Source of the DNA: Phycisphaerales bacterium
GTDB lineage: Bacteria > Planctomycetota > Phycisphaerae > Phycisphaerales > UBA1924
Direction: 5' to 3'
NCBI GenBank assembly: GCA_019744815.1
Contig: JAIEUA010000006.1
Span: forward strand, 248,001 to 312,000
Length of the DNA: 64,000 bases
The position numbers and the translations under genes are program-made. Position 1 is the first letter of the stretch. Every line of letters begins with the position of its first letter. Below are positions 49,421 through 58,951 of the stretch, in pieces. The notes under the pieces were generated by a model. That model worked only from the letters and a program-made list of their open reading frames with translations. It ran no database searches and was not told the origin of the DNA.

Positions 49421-50782
49421 TCATCGCTGCATCGCGATCGCCAGCGCCGCCTCCAGCGGCATCGGCCCGATCTGCTGCCCGGTTCCCAAATCCTTCACGC
49501 TCGCCGCGTCGCGACCCTCGACGATGATCGCCCGCCGAGCCAGGCTGTCGCTCGCGTCCTTCAGCAGCTTGCCGATGTTGCGGGTCGTCTTGCTGCTGTA
49601 CCGCGCGTGCAGGCCCATCGCCCGCAGCCGTGCCGTCAGGGGCTTCACCAACACCTCAGCCTCGGGCGCCGGGCCCGGAACCACAAACACATCCGGTGTC
49701 GCGCCCACACGTCTCAGCACGTCCTGATCGCTCGGCATCAACTTGCGATCCTGCAGCACCAGCGCCAGCACGACATCGCCCATGCCAAAGCCCACCGCCG
49801 GCGTCGCCGGGCCGCCGAACATCTCAACGAGATTGTCGTATCGCCCGCCGCCCGCGATCGCTCGCTCGTTGCCGCCGGCCTCGTGCACCTCGAAGACCAT
49901 GCCGGTGTAGTACGCCAGACCGCGCACGATGCTGAGATCGAAATCGACCCAATCGATGATCCCCGCGGCCACCAACTCCTTCGCCAGCGGCATCACCGCG
50001 TCGGAGAAATACGTCAGGTCAATCACGTCCTGCACCGACGAATCGATCGTCGGCGGCGCCAGCGGATCGATCGCCGTGCTGGTCGGATCCACATTCGCCG
50101 GCACCGTGACGCGGATCACGCCCTTCTGGAAGATCTCCGCCTGCTGGGCCGAGAAACCGAACGCCGCGATCTTGTGCGAGAACTCCTCCGCGGGCATCTT
50201 GCCCTTGGCGTCGAGCAGTTTGAGCAAGTCGCCGTGCGTCGCCGCCGGAACGCCGCGGCTCTCCAGCCACGCCGCGAGCGCCGCACGGTGATTCACCTTC
50301 ACCCGCACATCGTTCTTCGTCAGCCCCAGCGACGCCAGCAGCGACACGCACGTCGCGATGATCTCCGCATCCGCCGCGGGCGAGGCATCGCCCAACACAT
50401 CGCAGTTCCACTGCAGGAACTCTCTCAGCCGCCCACGCTGCGGCTTCTCCGCCCGGAAGAACGGCCCGGCCGTAAACCATCGCGTCGGCTTGGGCAAGCT
50501 GCCCGCCTTGGCCGCGAACAACCGCGCCAGCGTCGGCGTGAACTCGGGCCGCAGCGCGTAATCCTTCTCACCACCATCGCGCCGGAAAGAGAACAACTCC
50601 GAGACGATCCCCTCGCCGCTCTTGACGGTGTACAAGTCCAGATGCTCGAAGATCGGACCGTCGACTTCCTCGAACGCATGGCGGATCGACGCCGAGCGCC
50701 ACGCCTCGGTGATAAACCGCCGCTTGGCGGCGTCGAGCGGATAAAAGTCACGCGTGCCCTTAGGGGCCTGAAAAGAAGTCAT
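49421..50782 (-). CDS. hisS: Histidyl-tRNA synthetase
   Basis: A 453-aa class II aminoacyl-tRNA synthetase that charges tRNA-His. Motif 1 begins KGTRDFYPLDAAKRR, motif 2 includes ALRPEFTPTLARLFA and the following EFLQWNCDVLGD, and the histidine-specific blocks are WVDFDLSIVRGLAYYTGMVF and GGGRYDNLVEMFGG. The anticodon-binding alpha/beta domain fills the last 100 residues. The ATG at 50782 is used; upstream open frame falls in repeat sequence. TACCCT sits 6 nt before the start and there is no ribosome site. No T-box or other leader is present, in keeping with a leaderless mRNA. Confidence 0.95.
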   Translation of the reverse strand: MTSFQAPKGTRDFYPLDAAKRRFITEAWRSASIRHAFEEVDGPIFEHLDLYTVKSGEGIVSELFSFRRDGGEKDYALRPEFTPTLARLFAAKAGSLPKPTRWFTAGPFFRAEKPQRGRLREFLQWNCDVLGDASPAADAEIIATCVSLLASLGLTKNDVRVKVNHRAALAAWLESRGVPAATHGDLLKLLDAKGKMPAEEFSHKIAAFGFSAQQAEIFQKGVIRVTVPANVDPTSTAIDPLAPPTIDSSVQDVIDLTYFSDAVMPLAKELVAAGIIDWVDFDLSIVRGLAYYTGMVFEVHEAGGNERAIAGGGRYDNLVEMFGGPATPAVGFGMGDVVLALVLQDRKLMPSDQDVLRRVGATPDVFVVPGPAPEAEVLVKPLTARLRAMGLHARYSSKTTRNIGKLLKDASDSLARRAIIVEGRDAASVKDLGTGQQIGPMPLEAALAIAMQR

Positions 50783-50788
50783 CGCACG

Positions 50789-50794
50789 AGGGTA
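50789..50794 (-). promoter_or_regulatory. -10 box of leaderless hisS mRNA
   Basis: TACCCT on the minus strand ends 6 nt before the ATG at 50782, without a ribosome site. Confidence 0.45.
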
Positions 50795-50814
50795 GGTGGC
50801 AGCAAGACCGTTTC

Positions 50815-50924
50815 GGTGCCACCAGTCCGCGGCTGCCCTGAGCCGCGCGACTGGTGCCGTCTGGAACAACCGCTCCAATCCACATCAGTCGCGGCCCGCC
50901 GAGCCACGCCGGACTGATGGCACC
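50815..50924. repeat. REPIN-like double palindrome upstream of hisS
   Basis: Two imperfect hairpins stand in inverted relation. At 50816-50858, GTGCCACCAGTCCGCGGCT faces AGCCGCGCGACTGGTGCC. At 50883-50924, CATCAGTCGCGGC faces the GGACTGATGGCACC block. The outer ends (GGTGCCACCAGTC and GACTGATGGCACC) are also nearly complementary. It lies in the gap before hisS and after the unknown gene at 50948. Confidence 0.65.
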
Positions 50925-50947
50925 ACGCTCGGACTCGCGACGGGTGC

Positions 50948-51562
50948 TCACTCCCCCGGCTCATCCGGCGCCGGCCCGATCGGCGTGTCGTTGACGCCCC
51001 GTGCCAGCGACGTGAACGCCGCGAAACCAAACGGCTGCGACGGCTGGTCGGGCTCGCCGGTGGACTGTTCCAGCGCGTTCATGATCGATTCCGACAACGC
51101 GTGCAAGCCCCGGATCTCATGCAGCGGCAACGTGTACACATCCCCCGCCGGCGTCACAATCTGGAACACAGTCCCCTGCAGCATCATCGACAGCCGCCGC
51201 TCCTCCGCCGAGTTCCCCACGCCAAACGAGATCAGCGGCCGGATGGCGGCGATCGGGATCCGCTCGCCACGGAAATTCACGATCGCGATTCGCCCATCCA
51301 GCACACGCACCTTGCCCTGAGCGTCCGCCTGCGCGGTCTCCATGCTCAACGCCGTCAGCATCTCCCGGATCACGTTGTGCCACAGCATCTCCCGGTACAG
51401 CTTGGTCTGCCTAGGGTCGGTCGACAGCGGCACGCCGACCGCGGCCTCGGGCTGCGGCACCGCCGGCACATCGTCGCCGGAAACCCCCTCGCCGTGCTTG
51501 GGGTGACGCCGGCTGCGGACCGGAGGCGACTTCTTCTTTTTGGGGCGGCGTTGTGGACGCAT
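50948..51562 (-). CDS. Unknown protein with basic N-terminus
   Basis: A 204-aa protein I do not recognise. The ATG at 51562 has TACGCT 6 nt upstream. The first 20 residues are Arg/Lys/Pro-rich (RPQRRPKKKK) and could bind nucleic acid. The middle (about 60-170) alternates helices and strands: LWHNVIREMLTALSMET, then KVRVLDGRIAIVNFRGERIP and FQIVTPAGDVYTLPLHEIRG. This could be a small beta domain of Sm or PilZ style, but no motif proves it. The C-terminus is Pro/Asp-rich. No signal or membrane segment is seen. It precedes hisS on the same strand, separated by a repeat element. Confidence 0.55.
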   Translation of the reverse strand: MRPQRRPKKKKSPPVRSRRHPKHGEGVSGDDVPAVPQPEAAVGVPLSTDPRQTKLYREMLWHNVIREMLTALSMETAQADAQGKVRVLDGRIAIVNFRGERIPIAAIRPLISFGVGNSAEERRLSMMLQGTVFQIVTPAGDVYTLPLHEIRGLHALSESIMNALEQSTGEPDQPSQPFGFAAFTSLARGVNDTPIGPAPDEPGE

Positions 51563-51568
51563 GGGCAA

Positions 51569-51574
51569 AGCGTA
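51569..51574 (-). promoter_or_regulatory. -10 box upstream of the 204-aa unknown gene
   Basis: TACGCT on the minus strand ends 6 nt before the ATG at 51562. Confidence 0.4.
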
Positions 51575-51737
51575 CCCGATGCGGCGAGCTGGTGAGCGTC
51601 CGGGCCCCCCCAGCAAGATTCCCCCGGCTTCAAACAAGCTCCAAGCGTGAGCGACGGGTCCTTTGCTCGTGCGCCGCGTGCTCGCCACCACCCGCTCGCT
51701 CAGGCGAGTGCTCCTCCGGCCTCACCCCGGACCATCG

Positions 51738-52877
51738 TCACTTGGCCTCTCGATACTCGTTGGCCTGCTTCTCAAGCTTGGCGGCACGGTCGTTCAGCCT
51801 TTGTATCAGCGTCCGCCAGCGGGTCGCCGAGATGGACCGCTTGGTAATCACCGAAGACTGGCCCGGTGCCGGCAGACGCTGAATCTCCGGCGACTCCTGC
51901 AGTCGGCCTTCCAGCCGCGCGATCGCGGCCTTGGCCCCGTGGGTCGCCGAAAGAGCCGCCGCACCTCTCATGTTCTTCACCGCGGGACCCGATTGCACGC
52001 CGCCCTTGTCGAAGATCAGGGCTCGTTCCGCGGCACCGAGAAAGACGGACGCCTCTTGAACATCGCGCGAGGCTAGGTCATGCCGCTCTTCCAGACTCTT
52101 GCCGACGTACTCCCGCTCGCGCACGTCAAGTCCCTTGAGGTTCAATCGCGTCGCCGCCGCGTGCAGCGCATCCTCGGCGCTGCCAGCGTGGCCCGCCAGC
52201 AGTCCGAGGGCAACCGCGTCTTCCAGCGAGAACCGAAGCTCCACCTGTGCAAGATCCGAGATCTCGACCACGCGTGCAGCGTTCTTTCTGGCCGCTTCCT
52301 CGGGTTCCTCATCGATCGTCGAGATCTCGCCGCTCTTCGACACGATCAACCAGCACGCCTTCCGCGGATCGAGCACCGCCGCTCGCACCGCCGGATGCTT
52401 CGTCAGCACCGACCATCCGTCGGACTTGGCCCAGGCCTTGGCGTCGTCCTTGATCTCCTTCGCGTTCTCGGCGTATTCGATCGCGTCGTCGTCCTTCTCG
52501 AGCGTCAGGCCCTCCTTCGCCCAGCATCCCCCATTCGCGCGGGCCCCCGAGAGCGCGACCCCCAGCGCGTCGTCGGCGACGAACACCGCGACCGGCGGCT
52601 CGGCTGCAGAAAGCACCTCCGAAAGAGCCCGGGCGATGTCGTACCGCCACCCGCGGCCGTGGATCTCGAGCGCCACGATCTGCGCGCCATCGGCCTTGGC
52701 TTTGGCGACGCCGCGCCGGATGTCCTCGACCTGCGACGCATGGTCGAGCTCGCCCTCCAGCTGCAGCACCAGGCCGATCGGCTTCACCGCCGGCACGTCC
52801 GCGGACGCAACCGAACCCATCGCAACGCTCGCGACGCCCCAGAGCCACACCAGACGCCCAATCCACCCGCTCGCCAT
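51738..52877 (-). CDS. Exported ClpP/NfeD-like protein
   Basis: A 379-aa exported protein with a signal peptide cut after VASA. The start at 52877 has GGGAG about 7 nt upstream. Residues 30-135 resemble the ClpP/crotonase-fold domain of NfeD-type membrane proteases: IGLVLQLEGELD, GAQIVALEIHGRG and PPVAVFVADDALGVALSGA, where the last Ser stands near the nucleophile position of AxSAG. The usual TPGG block is replaced by HGRGW, so activity is doubtful. A charged middle region and a C-terminal coiled-coil (RTLIQRLNDRAAKLEKQANE) follow. The membrane and OB-fold parts of NfeD are absent. It may be an inactive or divergent relative. Confidence 0.5.
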   Translation of the reverse strand: MASGWIGRLVWLWGVASVAMGSVASADVPAVKPIGLVLQLEGELDHASQVEDIRRGVAKAKADGAQIVALEIHGRGWRYDIARALSEVLSAAEPPVAVFVADDALGVALSGARANGGCWAKEGLTLEKDDDAIEYAENAKEIKDDAKAWAKSDGWSVLTKHPAVRAAVLDPRKACWLIVSKSGEISTIDEEPEEAARKNAARVVEISDLAQVELRFSLEDAVALGLLAGHAGSAEDALHAAATRLNLKGLDVREREYVGKSLEERHDLASRDVQEASVFLGAAERALIFDKGGVQSGPAVKNMRGAAALSATHGAKAAIARLEGRLQESPEIQRLPAPGQSSVITKRSISATRWRTLIQRLNDRAAKLEKQANEYREAK

Positions 52878-52989
52878 GGTCCACTCCCAAACGCCCGCAC
52901 GGGGCTTCGGCAGTCTACCAGCGCTCCGAAACCTTCCGCGCAGGACAAACGCCCCCGCTCGCTCAAGCCAAATCGGATCGCATCTGGGG

Positions 52990-54114
52990 TTACAGAACCA
53001 GGTTTCGCCCGAACTCGCCGGGCTCAAAGAAGTGGGCCGCGTCCATGTCCACCTTCAGGGTGATCGGCTGGCCGGCTCGGACGCCGTCCTGGGCGTGCAG
53101 GCGGGCCACCACGTGGCCGTGCTTGGGCGTTGCGCAGGCCACATCCATCTGATCTCCCAAGGGCTCCACCACCTTGACCGACATGGTCATCGTCGAGGCT
53201 TCGTTCTGCCCCGGGGTGTTCGTCAGCATCTGCGGCCGCAACCCCAAGACGATCGGTTTGCCGACAAACCCTTCCACCCGAGCCGCGCGAGACGCCGGCA
53301 CCGGCAACCGGTACGCACGCCCGCTCGGATCATTCGACCCCTCGACAAACTCCAGGCCGTTCCCGCCGCGTTCCAGCGTGCCTTCCAGGAAGTTCATCGG
53401 GGGCGTGCCCACGAACGCCGCCACGAAACGATTCACCGGATGGCGGTACACCTGCAGCGGCGTGTCGCACTGCTGTATCAGCCCGTTGCTCATCACCACG
53501 ATGCGATCGCCCAGCGTCATCGCCTCTTCTTGATCGTGCGTGACGTAGATCGTTGTGGTCTTCAGCCGCTGATGCAGCGACTTGAGCTCGCCGCGGGTGG
53601 TCACGCGGAGCTTGGCATCAAGGTTCGACAGCGGCTCATCGAAGAGAAACGCCTTGGGCTCGCGCACGATCGCGCGACCCACGGCCACGCGCTGCCGCTG
53701 ACCGCCCGACAACTGCTTGGGCTTGCGGTCCAGCAACTCGGCCAGCCCCAGAATCCGCGCCGCCTCGTTCACCCGCTTGTCGATCTCGGCCTTCGGCACG
53801 CCCCGCAGCTTGAGCGCGAACGCCATGTTCTTGTACACGCTCATGTGCGGGTACAGGGCATAGGACTGGAACACCATCGCGATGTCGCGGTCCTTCGGGT
53901 GCACGTCGTTCACGACCCGCCCGCCGATCGAGATCGTGCCGCTGGAAACGTCCTCCAGCCCCGCGATCATGCGGAGCGTGGTCGACTTGCCACAGCCCGA
54001 GGGGCCGACGAAGACGACGAACTCGCCGTCCTTGATGTCGAGGTTGAAGTCCTTGACGGCCTGGAAGCCGTTGGGGTAGGTCTTCTTCACGGATTGCAGG
54101 GTGACTTGAGCCAT
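52990..54114 (-). CDS. ugpC: UgpC/MalK-type ABC transporter ATPase
   Basis: A 374-aa ATPase that powers carbohydrate or glycerol-phosphate ABC importers. Walker A GPSGCGKS is at 37-44, the Q-loop in [13 protein letters not shown], the signature [15 protein letters not shown] near 137, Walker [17 protein letters not shown] and the H-loop in YVTHDQEEA. The last 130 residues are the TOBE regulatory domain of the MalK/UgpC family. No permease or binding-protein gene is close, so it may be a shared ATPase serving several sugar importers, as MsmX does in Bacillus. TATTCT lies 8 nt before the ATG and no ribosome site is seen. Confidence 0.92.
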   Translation of the reverse strand: MAQVTLQSVKKTYPNGFQAVKDFNLDIKDGEFVVFVGPSGCGKSTTLRMIAGLEDVSSGTISIGGRVVNDVHPKDRDIAMVFQSYALYPHMSVYKNMAFALKLRGVPKAEIDKRVNEAARILGLAELLDRKPKQLSGGQRQRVAVGRAIVREPKAFLFDEPLSNLDAKLRVTTRGELKSLHQRLKTTTIYVTHDQEEAMTLGDRIVVMSNGLIQQCDTPLQVYRHPVNRFVAAFVGTPPMNFLEGTLERGGNGLEFVEGSNDPSGRAYRLPVPASRAARVEGFVGKPIVLGLRPQMLTNTPGQNEASTMTMSVKVVEPLGDQMDVACATPKHGHVVARLHAQDGVRAGQPITLKVDMDAAHFFEPGEFGRNLVL

Positions 54115-54122
54115 CGCACGGG

Positions 54123-54128
54123 AGAATA
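54123..54128 (-). promoter_or_regulatory. -10-like box before the ABC ATPase gene
   Basis: TATTCT on the minus strand ends 8 nt before the ATG at 54114. No Shine-Dalgarno sequence is present. Confidence 0.4.
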
Positions 54129-54257
54129 GCCGATCGGCCAGGGTTCGTGGCATCCGAACGCCGACGCGGCGACGAAAGAATGTCGATCGCCGGTTGTTTC
54201 AGCATCCATGGAACGCCGCGGCCATCTCGGACATCGCAGAAAGACCCGGGCCTCACC

Positions 54258-55175
54258 ATGACGCCGAACCCAGCCGATCATTCACCCGATCCGCACCCCA
54301 ACCGGTCCGCCCGCACCAAGCCGCGGCGGATGCTGCGTCTCGGTGCCCTCGCCTTCGCCGCCATGGTCGCCGCGTCGAGCTGGGTCCTCTGGGCGTGCTC
54401 GGTCGGCCCCAAGGCCACGCCCGCCGAACTCGCCAAGGTTGAACGCGCGACGATCGAATCGAAACTCACTGACGGCACACCGGTCACGCTCGCCTACCGC
54501 CGCGCCGGCCCGACCGACGCCCGACGCCTCATCTTCATCCACGGCACACCCGGCGACTCCGGCGCCTGGGCCGACGAACTCGTCGATCCGCTTCCAGGCT
54601 TCGAGGTGATAGCCGTCGACCGACTCGGCTTCGGCGCGTCCAAGCCCGCCCGGGTCTTCACGTCCTACCACGATCAAGCCGCGGCCATCGCGCCGCTGCT
54701 GGTCACTCGCAACGGTCAAGCCCCGATCATCGTCGGCCACTCGCTCGGCGGCCCGATCGCCGCCACGCTCTGCGCCGAGAACCCCGACCGTGTTGGTGGC
54801 CTGCTCATCCTCGCCGGCTCGTTCGACCCCGCGATGGAAGAGCCGCACTGGTACAACCACGCCGCCAGCTGGGGCATCTTCTCCTGGATGTTGCCCGACG
54901 TGATGCTCAAGTCCAACAAAGAAATGTTCGCCGGCCGCGACGAGACCACGCTGCTCACCCCCAAGCTCGCGTCGATCACCTGCCCGGTGATCATCCTGCA
55001 AGGCGAGAAGGACACGCTGGTCCCGCCTTCGAACGCCGCGTACGCCAAACAACGCCTGTCCGGCGCGAAGTCAGTGGAAGTCGAGATGCTCCCAAACGAA
55101 GGGCATTTCCTGCCGTGGAAGCAACGGACGAGAATGCGTCAACTGATCGGGCGATTGGATTCGCTCTTGCAATGA
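54258..55175 (+). CDS. Alpha/beta hydrolase, probable lipoprotein
   Basis: A 305-aa hydrolase. An N-terminal basic stretch and hydrophobic segment (about 28-46) end in LWACS, a plausible lipobox, so the enzyme is probably lipid-anchored outside the cytoplasm. The catalytic triad is clear: Ser162 in GHSLGG, Asp252 in GEKDTLVPP and His283 in NEGHFLPW. The oxyanion region is IFIHGTPGDSGAW. The length and cap region fit the general esterase/haloalkane-dehalogenase-like group; the substrate is unknown. It is divergent from the ABC ATPase gene and converges with the unknown gene at 55187. Confidence 0.85.
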   Translation: MTPNPADHSPDPHPNRSARTKPRRMLRLGALAFAAMVAASSWVLWACSVGPKATPAELAKVERATIESKLTDGTPVTLAYRRAGPTDARRLIFIHGTPGDSGAWADELVDPLPGFEVIAVDRLGFGASKPARVFTSYHDQAAAIAPLLVTRNGQAPIIVGHSLGGPIAATLCAENPDRVGGLLILAGSFDPAMEEPHWYNHAASWGIFSWMLPDVMLKSNKEMFAGRDETTLLTPKLASITCPVIILQGEKDTLVPPSNAAYAKQRLSGAKSVEVEMLPNEGHFLPWKQRTRMRQLIGRLDSLLQ

Positions 55176-55186
55176 TTCTGGCGGGG

Positions 55187-56137
55187 TTATTTCGTTGCAA
55201 GCAGCTTCGCACGCCGGTCCGACGCGGTCGCGTCAAGGTTGGCCGTGTACGCCGGATCCAGTGCGGCTGTCTCGGCCGAAACGGCCCATCGCGCTCCGAG
55301 ACGAGTCACTCGGTGCATGCCTTTGGCATCGGCTGGCTCGAAGATCCCGTTCGCAACCAGATATTCGTGCAGCATGCGACGTTCCAGCGCGATCGATGGC
55401 CCCATGACTTTGGTCACGTCCGCCGGTTCGCCGCCGCGTTCGTGCACGATCGCCTCGTGTAGCTCAAAGAGTTCCGCGAGGGACACGTCGGGGAACGATT
55501 CGGCCGAGAACCCGGGAGGCAGTGGGTACTCGGGGGGCTTGCGGCTACGGCCGGTCTCGTGCACGCCGCCGTCCGTGAAAAAGGTGCGAAGCACCAATTC
55601 GGGAGATTGTGGGTTCAACTGGGCGCCCTGCCATTGGCTGGAGAGATGCGCGAGCGTCGTCGTCTCCGGGCTCACGAAGACCTCAACAACAACGCGATAG
55701 TCGACGTTTCGAGATCGTGCGGCCTGCGGGATATCGACGGTCGTAAGCGGGCGGAAACCGCACGCGTGAAGCTCCGAGAGAATCGCGGCTCTCCTCTTCC
55801 CAGGCCTGCCGCTGAGAGATGGGGGCACCGGGATCTCCATCACCTTCGCGTCAGTCGGGATGCGAAGGGTGCGAACCATCGCGGGAACGGCGAGCCGCAG
55901 AAAGCGGATGCGAAAACCCCGGCTTCCGTAGGGCGAGATGAAAAAGGCAGCGACGACGCCGAGGCATCCCCAGGCGCCATAGGACATGGCCGATTGCATT
56001 GGAGCCCCGCGCAGCACCGCGGCCGAAACCGATGCCAAGAGGACAGCCGCGCAGGCCATGGCGTCCGCGACGTTCACCGATCGAGAGCGTTTGGGAGGAG
56101 ATTGCCGCACCTTGTCATCGGACTTGAAGTCGGTCAC
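55187..56137 (-). CDS. Unknown membrane-anchored protein
   Basis: A 316-aa protein beginning with GTG at 56137. The first 25 residues are charged, followed by two membrane segments (about 26-43 and 52-68). The remaining 240 residues form a soluble domain with alternating strands and helices (for example KVMEIPVPPSLSGRPGKRR and NVDYRVVVEVFVSPETTTLAHL). I recognise no family. No ribosome site is obvious. It converges with the alpha/beta hydrolase gene, leaving only 11 nt between stops. Confidence 0.55.
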   Translation of the reverse strand: MTDFKSDDKVRQSPPKRSRSVNVADAMACAAVLLASVSAAVLRGAPMQSAMSYGAWGCLGVVAAFFISPYGSRGFRIRFLRLAVPAMVRTLRIPTDAKVMEIPVPPSLSGRPGKRRAAILSELHACGFRPLTTVDIPQAARSRNVDYRVVVEVFVSPETTTLAHLSSQWQGAQLNPQSPELVLRTFFTDGGVHETGRSRKPPEYPLPPGFSAESFPDVSLAELFELHEAIVHERGGEPADVTKVMGPSIALERRMLHEYLVANGIFEPADAKGMHRVTRLGARWAVSAETAALDPAYTANLDATASDRRAKLLATK

Positions 56138-56203
56138 CGACGAAGTCTTGCCGCGCGTCCAGTCTCAGACCTCCGGCCAAAAGAATCGTTCTGTACGGAC
56201 GGG

Positions 56204-56926
56204 TTAGCTGCTCCCCGCCCGCATCCGCTCCACACCCTCCGGGAACGGATAGCTCGGGAACACGCCCACGTTCGCGAACTTCCACATCAAAGGCGACGTG
56301 TACACATCGCCCCGGAACCCCGCGTGGTACATCGTCTTCAGCACCGCTTCAAAGCTCGGCTCGCTCTTCGCGTCGCCGCCGCTGCCCCCGGTCACGAGCC
56401 GGTTCGCCCGGGCGTTGAGGAAGCTCACGCTGCACACCGGCCCGCGGTCGCGCCGGTCGGCCAGCATCTTCGACACCGTCACAAACCCGCGGTGCAGATC
56501 GTCGGTCGTGAAATGGTCGCGACCCCGCGGCCGCAGCAGCGCCAGGATCAGCACGCTGTCCAGATCAAACTTCAGCACATACGGCTCACGATCATGAGCC
56601 GCGTGCACGCTCACACTCTCCTGGAACAGCTTCGCGTAGCTCGTCACGCTCCGCGCCGACCACTGACTGGTGGTGACCAGCTCGCACAGCTGCGCGATGA
56701 TGCCGTGAGAGTTATCGGTGTCGTTCACGCCGCACACCACGGTGCGGTACCGCCCGTCGAGGATGTCGCGCAGCATGTCCTGCCCCCACAGGATGCGGAG
56801 GCGTTGACCCGGCTGCAGCTTCCCGCCCGATCCGGGCAACAGCGAGACGCGGTCGGGATAGTGCTCGGCCGACAGCAGCGACTCGGCGTCGCCCTCGTAG
56901 AGGCGGACTGGATTGGGACTGGCCAT
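56204..56926 (-). CDS. Unknown soluble protein
   Basis: A 240-aa protein with a good AGGAG ribosome site 9 nt before the ATG at 56926, which fixes the start. No signal peptide or membrane helix is seen. It has a mixed alpha/beta pattern with several short conserved-looking blocks (LRILWGQDMLRDILDGRY, VVCGVNDTDNSHG, CSVSFLNARANRLVTGGSGG, YHAGFRGDVYTSPLMW). I do not recognise it. It is divergent from the chemoreceptor gene; the 356-nt gap between them is described separately. Confidence 0.6.
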   Translation of the reverse strand: MASPNPVRLYEGDAESLLSAEHYPDRVSLLPGSGGKLQPGQRLRILWGQDMLRDILDGRYRTVVCGVNDTDNSHGIIAQLCELVTTSQWSARSVTSYAKLFQESVSVHAAHDREPYVLKFDLDSVLILALLRPRGRDHFTTDDLHRGFVTVSKMLADRRDRGPVCSVSFLNARANRLVTGGSGGDAKSEPSFEAVLKTMYHAGFRGDVYTSPLMWKFANVGVFPSYPFPEGVERMRAGSS

Positions 56927-57282
56927 GATCGGATCTCCTGGAGACGAAGGACGGCTTGATTCAAAGCAGGAATGGAGTCGAGTTGCACGCCACGTGGACT
57001 GGCTCGGGCATCGGCCGAAACAGGTCCAAACCGGTCGAAACAGGGCCAACCCCTCGATTTGCCCAGCCTCTCAACGCCCGAGAATAGCCCGTTTTCAATC
57101 GGGACAGATCGGTCGTGAATGAGACTATGCGCGGCTTGGCACGTCTGTTCGAGACACATCCATGCGGATTTCGTGCTCGCCGTTTCGCGGGGCACTCTTT
57201 CCGACCAATCCGCCCGATCCACTGAGACTCCCCGAGTCGGCCTTCAGGCCTGCCGCTGGGGAACGGACCGGAGGATCTCACC
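56927..57282. other. Divergent intergenic region before the chemoreceptor gene
   Basis: This 356-nt gap must hold promoters for both flanking genes. A near sigma-54 site, TTGGCACGTCTGTTCGA, lies around 57136-57152, but the -12 element is TTCG where GC is required. I see no terminator or RNA motif. Confidence 0.4.
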
Positions 57283-58890
57283 GTGCGCATCACCGTTGGC
57301 AACCGTCTCTTCTTCCTCAGCTCTGTCGCCGCCGTGGTCGCCGCCGCCATCGGCGGCAGCGGGATCAAGGGCATGCTCGCCGCCCGCTCCGCGCTTGAGG
57401 ATGTCGTCGTCTGCGCCCAAGGTCAGGGCAACTTCATGCAGTCCGACATGATGCACGACGCCATCCGCGCCGACGTCCTGCGGGCCATGCTGGCCGAAGA
57501 CGAGAACGAGTTCAACGAGTCCAAGAAAGAACTCTCCGAGCACGTCGCCTCGTTCCGCGAGTCGATGGAGGCCAACACCAAGCTCCCCCTCGCCCCCGAG
57601 ATTCTCAAGGCCCTCGCAGAGGTCGATGCACCTCTGAACGCCTACTTCGCCAGCGCCGAAAGCCTGTTCAACACGGCCCACACCGACAAGGCCGCCGCCA
57701 AGGCGATGTTCCCGAAGTTCCAGGAAGTCTTCACCGAACTCGAAGGTCGCAACGAGACGGTCGGAAACCTCTTCGAGAAGGCCGCGGTCGAAACCAAGAC
57801 CGCCGCCAGCGACAAGATCGCCACCGCCAAGCTGGTGCTGTTCCTCAGCGCCGGCCTCGGCCTCGCCGCGCTCGCGGGCTTCGCGTTCGTGGTCACCCGC
57901 AGCATCGTCCGACCGCTGCACCAGGTCGTCGGCGTCATGAGCCAGATGGCCCAGGGCGACCTCCGCGAACGCCTCGACGAATCCGCCCGTGACGAGCTCG
58001 GCGACATGGCCCGCGCCGCCAACACCATGGCCGCCAGCATGAGCGCCGTCATCTCCCAGGTCCAGGCCAGCTCCGAGGACGTCGCCGCCGCCGCCACCCA
58101 GATCAGCGCCAGCGCCGACGAGATGTCCAGCACCATGAACCAGCAGATGCAGCAGGTCGACTCCATTGCTCACGCCATGGAGGAGATGAACAACGCCTCC
58201 CGCGACGTCGCCGCTCAGGCCGGCACCGCCTCCAAGTCCGCCGAGAACAGCGGCGCCGCCGCCCAGCAAGGCGGCGAGGTGGTCCGCCACACCGTCCAAG
58301 CCATGCAGGAGATCAACCACACCGTCTCCGAGGCCGTCAACGCCGTCTCCGCTCTCGGCAAGCGCGGCGAAGAGATCGGCCAGATCGTCCGCGTCATCAA
58401 CGACATCGCCGAACAGACCAACCTCCTCGCCCTCAACGCCGCCATCGAGGCCGCCCGCGCCGGCGAGCACGGCCGGGGCTTCGCCGTCGTCGCCGACGAG
58501 GTCCGCAAGCTCGCCGACCGCACCACCAAGGCCACCGCCGAGATCGGCCAATCCATCGGCCTCATCCGCGGCGACACCACCACCGCCGTCGAGCAGATCG
58601 AGGCCGGAAAGTCCAAGGTCAACGAGGGCGTCGAACGCGCCACCGAGGCCGGCGCCTCGATCGAGGCCATCGTCCGCGGCTCCACCGAAGTCTCCGGCCT
58701 CGTCGCCCGCATCGCCGCCGCCGGCCAGCAACAGGCCTCCGTCGCCGAAGACGTCACCAAGAGCGTCGCGACCGTGTCCAGCGGCATCCGCGAGACCACC
58801 AGCGCCGTGCAGCAGGCCGCCCAGGCCGCCGGCCAGCTCTCCGAGAAGGCCGAACACCTCAAGAGCCTGGTCACCAAGTTCCGGGTGTAA
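57283..58890 (+). CDS. Methyl-accepting chemotaxis protein
   Basis: A 535-aa transmembrane chemoreceptor. The GTG at 57283 has GGAGG 8 nt upstream. TM1 lies at about 9-28, a periplasmic four-helix-bundle-like sensor at 30-180 and TM2 at about 184-206, followed by a HAMP domain ([20 protein letters not shown]) and the long signalling coiled-coil. The highly conserved hairpin tip is complete: [20 protein letters not shown] and [20 protein letters not shown], then [10 protein letters not shown], which contact CheA and CheW. No CheR-tethering pentapeptide is seen at the C-terminus. No che or flagellar gene is in the window. Ligand unknown. Confidence 0.95.
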   Translation: MRITVGNRLFFLSSVAAVVAAAIGGSGIKGMLAARSALEDVVVCAQGQGNFMQSDMMHDAIRADVLRAMLAEDENEFNESKKELSEHVASFRESMEANTKLPLAPEILKALAEVDAPLNAYFASAESLFNTAHTDKAAAKAMFPKFQEVFTELEGRNETVGNLFEKAAVETKTAASDKIATAKLVLFLSAGLGLAALAGFAFVVTRSIVRPLHQVVGVMSQMAQGDLRERLDESARDELGDMARAANTMAASMSAVISQVQASSEDVAAAATQISASADEMSSTMNQQMQQVDSIAHAMEEMNNASRDVAAQAGTASKSAENSGAAAQQGGEVVRHTVQAMQEINHTVSEAVNAVSALGKRGEEIGQIVRVINDIAEQTNLLALNAAIEAARAGEHGRGFAVVADEVRKLADRTTKATAEIGQSIGLIRGDTTTAVEQIEAGKSKVNEGVERATEAGASIEAIVRGSTEVSGLVARIAAAGQQQASVAEDVTKSVATVSSGIRETTSAVQQAAQAAGQLSEKAEHLKSLVTKFRV

Positions 58891-58939
58891 CCGCGGCCCC
58901 GGCTCCCCAACACCGGTGCCCGGAAGTTGTAGCGCAGGC

Positions 58940-58945
58940 TACAAT
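58940..58945 (+). promoter_or_regulatory. -10 box upstream of the transporter-like gene
   Basis: TACAAT ends 6 nt before the ATG at 58952 and there is no ribosome site, as expected for a leaderless mRNA. Confidence 0.5.
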
Positions 58946-58951
58946 CGGCGC

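Noticed and set aside
57136..57152. Sigma-54 promoter before the chemoreceptor gene
   Set aside because: The -24 element TTGGCACG is good, but the -12 position reads CG in place of the required GC.
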